Shown here: one piece after another, positions 34,427 through 42,003 of the stretch
How positions within the stretch are numbered: position 1 is the stretch's first letter
How the letters are laid out: each line of letters opens with the position of its first letter
Assembly: GCA_902800815.1 (NCBI GenBank)
Contig: CADCGB010000008.1
Coordinates: 57,411-121,410 of the forward strand
DNA length: 64,000 bases
Direction of reading: 5' to 3'
From: Fibrobacter succinogenes
Lineage (GTDB): Bacteria; Fibrobacterota; Fibrobacteria; Fibrobacterales; Fibrobacteraceae
Made by a program: the position numbers and the translations under genes
Notes under the pieces: model-generated
Database searches by the model: none
The model's input: the letters and a program-made list of their open reading frames with translations, nothing else
What the model was told of the DNA's origin: nothing

Positions 34427-34730
34427 CAGAATTCAGCCGAGCCAAATTCAGTAAAAAGGTGAATTTTGGAGTAAATTAGCAAATTTTCACTTTGCAATTT
34501 CAAAGTTGCAAAAAATTAAGGAGTAAAAGTCATGCGGGAGGGGCCCCAGCTCAGAGTTGCGAAGGCCGCACGGGCCCCTCCCTGCACCCTCCCCATCCTT
34601 GGCCGACGCCTTCCACTTATAAGCCGTTTATTTCTTATCTGAAGTGTTTATTGTATTCATAAAACGAATGTTTGTGGTACAAGATGTAAAAAGAGATCCC
34701 CGCCTTCGCGGGGATGACAGTTGTGGATGC
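34427..34730. repeat. Intergenic repeats between the AIPR gene and sprA
   Basis: No gene is seen. Positions 34532-34606 are GC-rich (GGGAGGGGCCCC ... GGGCCCCTCCCTGC) and loosely match the repeats near 22370 and 49880. A hairpin ATCCCCGC-ctt-CGCGGGGAT (34698-34716) ends in GGATGAC. The remainder is AT-rich. Confidence 0.5.
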
Positions 34731-34761
34731 ATAAAAAAGGAAAACCCCGCCGGAGGCGGGG
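34731..34761 (-). terminator. Terminator of the AIPR gene
   Basis: CCCCGCC-tcc-GGCGGGG on the minus strand followed by TTTTCCTTTTTT, about 30 nt after the AIPR stop codon. Confidence 0.8.
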
Positions 34762-34789
34762 ATAAATCCTTTGGGCTGTTGTCGGGCTA

Positions 34790-36668
34790 CTAGATGAACA
34801 TCTCGATGCCGCCGCGGCACTTTTCCCAGGTGCGGCTCTTCTTGCACAGAAGATCCATCATCTTGTCGTAAGTGGCGGTGTTGGCAAAGCCCTTCCACAG
34901 GCGGCGTTCCACGGATTCGCCACTGTCCTTGTCGATAGTGGTAATCGTATCGTAGTAGGCCGGATTGTCCTTGAACTCGTTGATGAGAATGCCCTTCAGG
35001 TCTTCGGTGTAGATCTTGGAAGCGTACCTGAGGATAGACTCGTTAAAGTTGAGTTCGTTGTCGACGAGCCATTCGAAATCCTGGATCGGGTCACCGTACA
35101 CAAGCCAGTGCTTGAGCGCGAGAGCCACCACCAAGTCCTTCACGGCGCTGCGGAAGATAAACTTGTCTTCGAGGCGGCCATTCCAGGTAATCTTGGTCAG
35201 CGGGTTATCGTCGTTGGCCTCGATAGACACGCCCTTGCCCGGGGTCACCTTGCGGATCTTGATCGGGAGGCGGCTAAGGAGCTGCCATGCCTTGGTGAAG
35301 GCGATGGTCTTGCGGACGAAATCCTTTTCCTTGTCCGGGGAAACACGCACGAACGCGCCGAAGCAGCGCTGATACAGCGTTTCCTTGTCGAAAATGCAGT
35401 CGCTGGAGCGGCATTCGCTGAGCTTGCCGTCCATCATGAACAAGGTCTTGGCGAGTTCGGGGCGCATACGCACTTCGAGCTTGCGGGTACGTGCCTTGAG
35501 GCGCACGCCATCCTTGTAAACGTAGGTGAAGCCTTCTTCCTGGTAACGCTGCCAAATGAAGAACTGCAGGTCGTCTGCAGCGCGCAGGTGGTAGCTGAAC
35601 ACCGGGTTCTGGCGGTTGTTGGCCATGGTCACCTGGTTCAGGAAGTTGTCGGCACCGGGGTACGGCACCACGACCTTCACGCACGGGCTTCTTGCTCTTC
35701 TTCGCGTAGGTTTCGTACGTAAAGAGGGACTGGGCACCGTTAATGATCTTCGGGCGCTCAATCACGAGCACCTTCTTGCCATCGCGTTCCTTGGCGCGCA
35801 GGTCATCGCCCGTAAGGGTCATACCGTTGTGCAGGAACGGGAAGTCGTCAATATTCACGTTCTCGTCGTCGTTACGTTCCATGGTCTGGAAGGCATCGAT
35901 GAGGGCCGCGTTCGTGTGCGTGAGATTACCGAGGTAGGTACGGATGTTGCTCGAGACAATGGCCATGTTGTGCTTTGTCTTGAGGCGCTTGCCGAGGGAT
36001 ACGTGGTAATCAAAAATGGTACGGATGGGGCAGAAACCGAGGAAGAGTTCGCCATGATCGCTCGTGAGGTGGAGCGGTTCGGATTCCATCACAATTTCAA
36101 GCTTGTCGTCAGCGCTGCGAAGGTCGCGGGTAAGGTCGTCGTGCTCGGCGATAATCTCGAGCTTGGCCTTCACCTCGTTCTTCCAGATACCGAGCTTGCG
36201 GCGCATATCCTTGAGGGTGCGTTCCAGTTCGCTATCGGTGAGGTCGCGGCTTGCCTTGGTGCGGAGCACCGTAATCTGGAGGGTTTCCATGTACGGGCGG
36301 CTTGCCGGGGCGTCTTCGTCTTCTTCCTCGTCGCCATCGGAAATCTTCTTCACGTCCCACGGGTCGGCCTCTTCACGCAGGGAGAGGAAGAACGGGTTGG
36401 TGGGATCGCTCGTGCGGAAAACGGCAATCTGGAGCAGTTTGAGGTCGGAATTCAGGTGCGCAACAACCTTCTCGAGCGGAGTGTCCTCGTCCAGGAATAT
36501 GAAGAACTCCATGAAGCCCTGAGAGTACTGGAAGCCGTGGAAACAGCCGTTTTCGTCCAGGTTCAGGTGCCGGAGAGCCTTTATTCGGTCGTTGGGATCG
36601 TTAGGGTTCAAGCTTAGGAGGCTAGCGACAAATGCCAGACGGCGTTCCTGCGATTTTGTTAGTTCCAT
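34790..36668 (-). pseudogene. AIPR family (abortive infection) protein, frameshifted
   Basis: Two overlapping frames together make one AIPR-like protein of about 625 residues. The first runs from the ATG at 36668 (GAGGA ribosome-binding site) through FLHNGMTLTG and RPKIINGAQSLFTYE; the AIPR family has a similar NG-Q motif. It loses homology after AKKSKKPV at about 35679-35687. The second frame continues with VKVVVPYPGADNF and TMANNRQNPV (compare the family pattern of ATN-QNP) to 34790. Two missing bases or one extra base in the GC-rich site would explain the break. It could be a true inactivating mutation, phase variation or a sequencing error. AIPR proteins are linked to phage-induced abortive infection. 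Confidence 0.75.
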
Positions 36669-36683
36669 TTTTTCCTCAACTAT

Positions 36684-36730
36684 TATACCAGCGGTATACC
36701 ATATAAAAACATTACATAATATACCAGTAT
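36684..36730. promoter_or_regulatory. Operator candidate with three TATACCA words upstream of the AIPR gene
   Basis: TATACCA occurs at 36684, 36695 and 36720. The first forms the palindrome TATACC-AGC-GGTATA (36684-36698). The nearest copy lies 16 nt upstream of the AIPR start codon, next to the ribosome-binding site, so a repressor binding here could block expression. Confidence 0.5.
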
Positions 36731-36937
36731 CGTAATTCGCACACTAAAAATAGTTTCAAAACTACAATTTGAGTAAAAAAATAACAAATCTTTTGTAAAA
36801 ACACCACTACAAAGGCCCAAAATTAGTGAACAAATGTACAGAAAATCGTTTTTTTTCTTTTTTTTCGGTGCCGCTTCCGCAAAATCTTGTAAAAATACTA
36901 TGATTTATGGCTAGAAACTATCGACAAGGAGTGACGT
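36731..36937. other. AT-rich gene-free stretch
   Basis: Divergent intergenic region. It holds long A and T runs and, on the plus strand, a -10-like TACTATGATT near 36896 and an AAGGAG ribosome-binding site at 36927-36932 for the LRR gene. I see no gene here. Confidence 0.5.
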
Positions 36938-37690
36938 ATGAATCTGCTTGAAATTATTGCCAAGGCAAAGGCTGAAAAAGCCAAATCGCTCGACCTGTCC
37001 CAGAAGGAGCTCCGTTTGCTCCCGCCCGAGCTTTTCGAAATCGACTCCCTCGAAGAACTGAACCTCGACCGCAACAAGCTGGTCGAGATCCCCGACGAAA
37101 TTAGCAAGCTCAAGAACCTGAAGAGCCTCTCGGTGAGCGAAAACGACCTGATGGAACTCCCGGAGACCATCGGGGAACTCACAAAGCTGAACCACCTCTA
37201 CCTGGGTTACAACAGCCTTTCCGAACTGCCCGCATCTGTCGGCAAGCTCGTGAACCTGAATACGGTGAACATCGCGAAGAACCAGCTCCTTGACCTCCCG
37301 AAGGAAATCGGCAAGTGGGCAAAGGTCACGAAGCTCAGCCTCCACGACAACATGCTCTCCGAAATCCCCGCGACTATCGGCGACATGAAGAGCCTCGTGA
37401 AGCTCTACCTCGACAACAACGACCTGAATTCCATCCCGGCGACCCTCGGCAAGCTTGAGAACCTCGAGATCCTCATGGTATCGGGCAACAACCTGAGCAG
37501 CGTGCCCTCCGAGCTGGGTAACCTCAAGAAGCTCCGCGAGCTCGTGCTCGACACGAACCAGCTCTCTACCCTCCCTGAATCGCTCACGCAGTGCGACAAG
37601 CTCGAAACCATCTCCGTTGTGGAAAACCCGATGGAAGAAGGCGTCCCGCACGCGATTCTGAACAAGAAGGGCCTGAAGGTCGACCAGTAA
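36938..37690 (+). CDS. Leucine-rich repeat protein
   Basis: 250 residues, almost wholly built of about nine LRR units of 23 residues with the consensus LPxxIGxLxxLxxLxLxxNxL. A short helical N-terminal cap (NLLEIIAKAKAEKAKS) precedes them, and there is no signal peptide, so it is cytoplasmic and probably a protein-binding scaffold. AAGGAG lies 5 nt before the ATG. The S41 protease gene follows after 19 bp and may be co-transcribed. The ligand is unknown. Confidence 0.88.
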   Translation: MNLLEIIAKAKAEKAKSLDLSQKELRLLPPELFEIDSLEELNLDRNKLVEIPDEISKLKNLKSLSVSENDLMELPETIGELTKLNHLYLGYNSLSELPASVGKLVNLNTVNIAKNQLLDLPKEIGKWAKVTKLSLHDNMLSEIPATIGDMKSLVKLYLDNNDLNSIPATLGKLENLEILMVSGNNLSSVPSELGNLKKLRELVLDTNQLSTLPESLTQCDKLETISVVENPMEEGVPHAILNKKGLKVDQ

Positions 37691-37709
37691 TTCTTAGCCG
37701 CTGGTCATT

Positions 37710-38993
37710 ATGTTCCGGCATCTCGTATATTTCCCGCTAGTAGCGTTGCTTGTCGCCTGCAGCGACTTCCTGTCGCCTGTAGATAGCACGCCCGCACCCA
37801 GCGAATACGAGTACAACTACTGGCTGCTGCAAAAGACATTCCTGTACGGCGACTGGATACCGAACCTCCCCGCGGAGGGCGATTCCGTGCAGGCACTCTA
37901 CCGCGCCATTCCCGACTCGGTCGACAGGTACACCCGCTATACGGAACCCGCACGTAGCGAGGCAGTCATCGAGTCCCGCAACACGAGCATCATCACCGGC
38001 GATATCGGCGTGGAGTTCGCGCGCGATGTGAGCCTCGAACACCCGCTGTTCATCAACCGCGTGTACCCCGACGGCCCCGCCGACCGGGCAGGCGTCCCCA
38101 GGTACGGCAACATACTCTCGATCAACGGGGTCGAACTCACCGGCGAAGACGCCTACACCACCTACAAGTCCGTATTCAACGATACCGCGGACATCTCCCT
38201 CGAAATCGAGTTCGACGGGGAGGTCAAGACCTACGACATGAAGCGCGAGACCATCTACGCCCCGACGGTATTCGTGGACACGGTCGGCGGCCATGCGGTC
38301 ATCAACATCCGCGAGTTCAAGCCCAACACGTACGACCGCGAAAACGGCACCTACGGCGAACTGAAGAAATACCTGGAATCCTCCACGGGCGACAAGTCGC
38401 CACGCATTCTCGACCTCCGGAGCAACCCCGGCGGGCACGTAGACCAGTGCATCCGCATGGCAGACCTGTTCGTAAAGCAGGGGACGCTTTCTTCACGAAA
38501 ATGGTACGCGTTCTCGGCAGACGGAAAGCGCACCGAGTACAACACAAGGACTGACGCCTCCGCGGGCGACCCCGGAGAAGGCGGAAAGTTCGTGCTGCTC
38601 GCAAACAACGGGAGCGCATCGTGCGCGGAGATTTTTGCGGCGGCAGTCACCGAACTTGAGGATATCCCGCTCGTGGGCATTACCACCTATGGCAAGGGAA
38701 TCGGGCAATCGTCCTGGAGCACGCCCGAAGGGGGGCTTGCGACCATCACTACGCTCGAGTTCTTTACCCCGAAGGGGAATTCGTACCACAAGAAGGGGCT
38801 CGTGCCCAAGTACCGCTGTGAAGGCGGCGCGAGCATCGCGTGTGCCATCGAGGCAGCCGAAGCGCATTTCGGGAAGGCCTTGAACAAGAAACTCGGCAAT
38901 ACACCCGCAACCGAGCCGGAGGTTATATTGCCCGAAAGGCCGCAATACGACATTCCAGGTGGCGCACTTGTCGAAAATTTTATAGTTTGGTAG
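37710..38993 (+). CDS. S41 family carboxyl-terminal-processing protease lipoprotein
   Basis: 427 residues. Lipoprotein signal with Cys17 in LLVACSD, then a helical cap (about 30-85), a PDZ-like domain (about 95-170; PADRAGVPRYGNILSINGVEL) and the S41 core, with catalytic Ser304 in NGSASCAEI and Lys329 in TYGKGIGQS. LDLRSNPGGHVD is the oxyanion/substrate strand. It should cut C-terminal regions of periplasmic or surface proteins while anchored to the membrane. A tandem paralogue follows after 13 bp. Confidence 0.9.
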   Translation: MFRHLVYFPLVALLVACSDFLSPVDSTPAPSEYEYNYWLLQKTFLYGDWIPNLPAEGDSVQALYRAIPDSVDRYTRYTEPARSEAVIESRNTSIITGDIGVEFARDVSLEHPLFINRVYPDGPADRAGVPRYGNILSINGVELTGEDAYTTYKSVFNDTADISLEIEFDGEVKTYDMKRETIYAPTVFVDTVGGHAVINIREFKPNTYDRENGTYGELKKYLESSTGDKSPRILDLRSNPGGHVDQCIRMADLFVKQGTLSSRKWYAFSADGKRTEYNTRTDASAGDPGEGGKFVLLANNGSASCAEIFAAAVTELEDIPLVGITTYGKGIGQSSWSTPEGGLATITTLEFFTPKGNSYHKKGLVPKYRCEGGASIACAIEAAEAHFGKALNKKLGNTPATEPEVILPERPQYDIPGGALVENFIVW

Positions 38994-39006
38994 AAAAGGA
39001 GAAAAC

Positions 39007-40419
39007 ATGAGATTCACGCACCTGTTTATAGCGGGGCTTGCCGCCGCGACATTACTGTTCCAGGCCTGCACAACGTCGGGCGGGGACGATACCATCCTTA
39101 ACCCATACATGGACGAGGACACCTTCAACCGTCTACCCCCAGACCAGCAGGAACTGCTCTATACGAACTTCTTCCTCCAGGCATTCTACGTCAATGCCGA
39201 AACAGAGGTCAGGGATGCCGACAGTTACCTTGGCGCAGGCGCAAGGAACGGCTTTACCGAAGAGGACTACGAGTTCCCCGACGTATCGTACATGTACTCG
39301 ACCCTGAGCGACAACTTTACGAACTACTTCAGCCCGTATATCGCAGAAAGGATAATGAATCGGCTGGTCTATTCCGAATCTGCTGCGGGCATTGGCGCGG
39401 ACTTCCAGGAGCTTGGCGGAACCAACTGCACAACGGACGGACTCTGCACTTATTCGGGCACGCTCATATTCAAGCATGTTTATATAAACGGCCCGGCAGA
39501 CAAGGCGGGCGTGCTGAAGGGAGACACACTGCTTATGATTGACGGAAGGGAGCCCCGCAACGAGCAACACTTCAGGAGGCTCGAAGCCGTATTCGACGCC
39601 GGAGAAACCGTCCCCTTCGCCATCAAGCGCGGCGAGGACACCCTTGCTGTCATGATTACTTTCGATGAATACTTCACCCCCACGGTCTTTGTCGATACGG
39701 TCGAATCCATCCCGGTAATCACCGTCACCGAATTTACTGACACGACTACGCTAGTTACCGGTACGTACGGCGAGTTCGTCGCCGCCCTGGAAGAAACGGC
39801 CGGAGCGACTTCGACCATCATCGACCTGCGCGGGAACCCGGGCGGAACCGTCGAGCATTGCGTCAACATGGCATCAGAACTGCTCTCCAAGAACGATACC
39901 ATCATCACGATAATCAGCCACACGATCGACACCCTTACCGAAGAACCCTATATCGACACGACAACCTATATTGCCGAAGAAGACGGTATCGGGGTCGGGC
40001 GCTACTACGTGCTGCTCGCGGACAGCAACAGCGCAAGTTGTGCGGAACTCATGCTCGCGGGCGTCGTAAGCAACACGAAATCACCGGTCGTGGGGCAAAT
40101 CACCTACGGCAAGGCTATCGGGCAATCGTACCTGCCAACTATCGCAGGCGGCCTCACCGGCATTACCAGCATGAGGCTCCTAGACAAGAACGGGCAGACT
40201 TACCAGAAGTACGGGATTGTCCCCGACTTTGAGGAAGGCGACAGCACTCGGGCTTTGCAGATTGCAGCGACACTCGCGAAGGACGGGACCGTAAAGCGCA
40301 CGCAGGGCTACGGCACCGTTGACAAGGGGCACTTCACTCTTGCAAAGAGGCAGGGCAAGAAGGAACTTGACCGCGGGCTGTTTAAGATAGTGCGCAACCC
40401 GAAGAAAAAATTGCAATAA
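39007..40419 (+). CDS. S41 family protease lipoprotein, paralogue
   Basis: 470 residues. Lipoprotein Cys21 (FQACTT), N-terminal cap (about 40-105), PDZ-like segment (about 125-205; GPADKAGVLKGDTLLMIDG) and S41 core with LDL-type strand IIDLRGNPGGTVE, catalytic Ser344 in SNSASCAEL and Lys369 in TYGKAIGQS. It has an extra basic C-terminal tail (about 425-470). AAGGAG precedes the ATG. It shares most motifs with the upstream protease, showing a tandem duplication that has since diverged. Confidence 0.9.
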   Translation: MRFTHLFIAGLAAATLLFQACTTSGGDDTILNPYMDEDTFNRLPPDQQELLYTNFFLQAFYVNAETEVRDADSYLGAGARNGFTEEDYEFPDVSYMYSTLSDNFTNYFSPYIAERIMNRLVYSESAAGIGADFQELGGTNCTTDGLCTYSGTLIFKHVYINGPADKAGVLKGDTLLMIDGREPRNEQHFRRLEAVFDAGETVPFAIKRGEDTLAVMITFDEYFTPTVFVDTVESIPVITVTEFTDTTTLVTGTYGEFVAALEETAGATSTIIDLRGNPGGTVEHCVNMASELLSKNDTIITIISHTIDTLTEEPYIDTTTYIAEEDGIGVGRYYVLLADSNSASCAELMLAGVVSNTKSPVVGQITYGKAIGQSYLPTIAGGLTGITSMRLLDKNGQTYQKYGIVPDFEEGDSTRALQIAATLAKDGTVKRTQGYGTVDKGHFTLAKRQGKKELDRGLFKIVRNPKKKLQ

Positions 40420-40677
40420 AAGAATAACAGTTTAAAGGAAAACCCGTGAGCCACAAGCGCCTCGTATTAACGAGGCGTGGTGGCGAGAGTGAGCGCAAAC
40501 CGGAATAAAAAAACTTGGCGCGAACGGTCGATTGAAGGACTAACAGTCACTAGGTTTTACTCCCGAAACACACGGCTCTTAAGTGTGACAAAGCGACAAA
40601 CTAATTTCGACCAGAGTGTCCGAAGCCAACAAATTAGCAAGAAAGGCTCAGCTCACGATAACTTTTTTTGCATTTTG

Positions 40678-40713
40678 ACAGACTAAACGACACTCCACCC
40701 TCATTTAGTCTGT
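40678..40713. repeat. Hairpin repeat copy 1 (CAGACTAAA/TTTAGTCTG)
   Basis: A perfect 10-bp inverted repeat ACAGACTAAA ... TTTAGTCTGT with a 16-nt C-rich loop, followed by AATTTCG. It shares stem and right flank with copy 2 but not the loop sequence. Confidence 0.7.
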
Positions 40714-40842
40714 AATTTCGCAAACAAAGTAATCGATTTTTCTTGCTTTTCTCTAGAAAAAGGGTGTTAAACATCGTATTTAACGCAGAATCTGCGCAGA
40801 ATACAACTAAAACGCGAAACTTTATTACGCACAAACTAATTT

Positions 40843-40885
40843 TTTACAGACTAAAAAGCCTGCTACCCCACCTTTAGTCTGTAAA
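40843..40885. repeat. Hairpin repeat copy 2 (CAGACTAAA/TTTAGTCTG)
   Basis: A perfect 13-bp inverted repeat TTTACAGACTAAA ... TTTAGTCTGTAAA with a 17-nt loop rich in C, followed by TTTCG. Confidence 0.7.
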
Positions 40886-40949
40886 TTTCGTAAAAATTGC
40901 CTCTGCGAGGATGACTGCGGATTATTTGCGCGAGGATGACAATGAGGAT

Positions 40950-40987
40950 AAAAAAACACCTCCGCATTGTGCGGAGGTATTTTTTTT
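40950..40987. terminator. Bidirectional terminator of the FKBP gene
   Basis: ACCTCCGC-attgt-GCGGAGGT with an A run on the left and a T run on the right, so it can act on both strands. It lies 18 bp after the FKBP stop codon. Confidence 0.85.
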
Positions 40988-41004
40988 CTGGTTTTTAAAC
41001 CGTC

Positions 41005-41865
41005 TTATTCAGCCTTCGGGGCTTCGGCCGGCTTGGCTTCAGCAGGCTTTGCCTCTGCCTTCGGGGCAGCAGGCTTAGCAGCCTTCACAACCTTGGCGGG
41101 CTTGGCCGGTTCAGTCTTCGGGGCTTCAGGAGCCTTCGTGTCGATGAGTTCCATTTCGAACACGAGCAGGCTGTAGCCCGGAATCTGAGGAGGACGGCCG
41201 TACGGGCCATAAGCGAGGTCGAACGGAATCCAAGCAGTGACCTTCTCGCCCACCTTCATGAGCTTGAGCATTTCGGTCCAGCCCGGAATCACAGCGTTGA
41301 TCGGGAATTCGAGCGGCTGGCCACGGTCGATAGAGCTATCGAACTTGGTACCGTCGAGGAGCGTACCGGTGTAGTGCACCTTGACCACGTCGGAATCACC
41401 CGGAGTAGCACCCGTACCTTCGGTAAGCACCTTGTACTGGAGGCCAGATTCGGTCGTCACGACGCCTTCGGCAGTCTTGTTCTGTTCGAGGAAGGCGGCA
41501 CCTTCGCTCTTGCGCTTTTCAGAAGCGATGCTGTCCTTCTTCTGGGCTTCGAGCTGCTTCTGCTGCTGGATGTTCATGAGGGTCGCAAATACGGTGGAAT
41601 CGTTCATCAGGTACTTGCTGGAATCCTGGTTGAAACGATCCTTGAATGCCTGGATAAAGAGGTCGAGGTCCAGTTCAATGGAATCACGGGCCACGAGCTG
41701 GGCGTACACCTGGTTGGCAAAGTGCGCACCGAAGGCGTAGCTGTTCGTATCTTTCTGGGTAACCAGGGAAGTCTTGGCCGGAGCGGTCTTGCTCGGGCAC
41801 AGCTGGTCACAGCCGGTCATGAGCATGGCGAGGGCGCCAGCGGCAATAATCAATTTTGTTTTCAT
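41005..41865 (-). CDS. FKBP-type peptidyl-prolyl isomerase lipoprotein
   Basis: 286 residues. Lipoprotein Cys19 (LMTGCDQ), a Mip/FkpA-like helical dimerisation region (about 35-125) and a C-terminal FKBP domain (about 125-240; VKVHYTGTLLDGTKFDSS, GWTEMLKLMKVGEK, AYGPYG). The last 45 residues are an Ala/Pro/Lys/Glu repeat tail (KPAEAKPAEAPKAE), possibly cell-wall associated. It should speed proline isomerisation during folding of envelope proteins. AGGA ribosome-binding site; a -7-like TATTTTAA lies upstream. Divergent from glmS. Confidence 0.92.
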   Translation of the reverse strand: MKTKLIIAAGALAMLMTGCDQLCPSKTAPAKTSLVTQKDTNSYAFGAHFANQVYAQLVARDSIELDLDLFIQAFKDRFNQDSSKYLMNDSTVFATLMNIQQQKQLEAQKKDSIASEKRKSEGAAFLEQNKTAEGVVTTESGLQYKVLTEGTGATPGDSDVVKVHYTGTLLDGTKFDSSIDRGQPLEFPINAVIPGWTEMLKLMKVGEKVTAWIPFDLAYGPYGRPPQIPGYSLLVFEMELIDTKAPEAPKTEPAKPAKVVKAAKPAAPKAEAKPAEAKPAEAPKAE

Positions 41866-41913
41866 AGAATCCTCTTTTGAGTTTTATAGACGTACTTAAA
41901 ATAGCAAATCAAA

Positions 41914-41929
41914 CGTGATTTTTCTCACA
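41914..41929. promoter_or_regulatory. CRP/FNR-like palindromic site between the FKBP gene and glmS
   Basis: CGTGA-TTTTTC-TCACA matches the 16-bp TGTGA-N6-TCACA pattern with one mismatch. It lies about 29 bp upstream of the glmS -7-like element TATATTAT (41958-41965), between divergent genes. Confidence 0.4.
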
Positions 41930-42003
41930 TAAAAGTATTTTTTACACATTCTTTTCGTATATTATGGCTTAAAGTTCAATTTTATCACTTTTAAGGTTTT
42001 TCT

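Larger units (their letters stand above)
40420..40949. other. 530-bp gene-free region with repeated hairpins
   Basis: No open frame with coding character. Features: a perfect CGCCTCGT-atta-ACGAGGCG hairpin (40458-40477); two copies of an ACAGACTAAA/TTTAGTCTGT hairpin (40678-40713 and 40843-40885; the latter a 13-bp perfect stem) with unlike C-rich loops; and two GCGAGGATGAC repeats (about 40906-40940). It may encode structured RNA or be a site of short repeats. Confidence 0.5.

Noticed and set aside
35274..35678. C-terminal end of the 464-codon frame of the AIPR gene
   Set aside because: After the frameshift site it reads Arg/Pro-rich sequence opposite to AIPR homology, so it is out-of-frame translation.
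36834..36914. Short plus-strand ORF with a poly-Phe stretch
   Set aside because: It comes from a T-rich promoter region, has no ribosome-binding site and looks accidental.
40458..40477. Terminator after the second S41 protease gene
   Set aside because: A perfect 8-bp stem, but followed by TGGTGGCGAG rather than T residues.
41966..42003. glmS ribozyme in front of glmS
   Set aside because: The leader is only about 38 nt, too short for the ribozyme, and the core is not seen.
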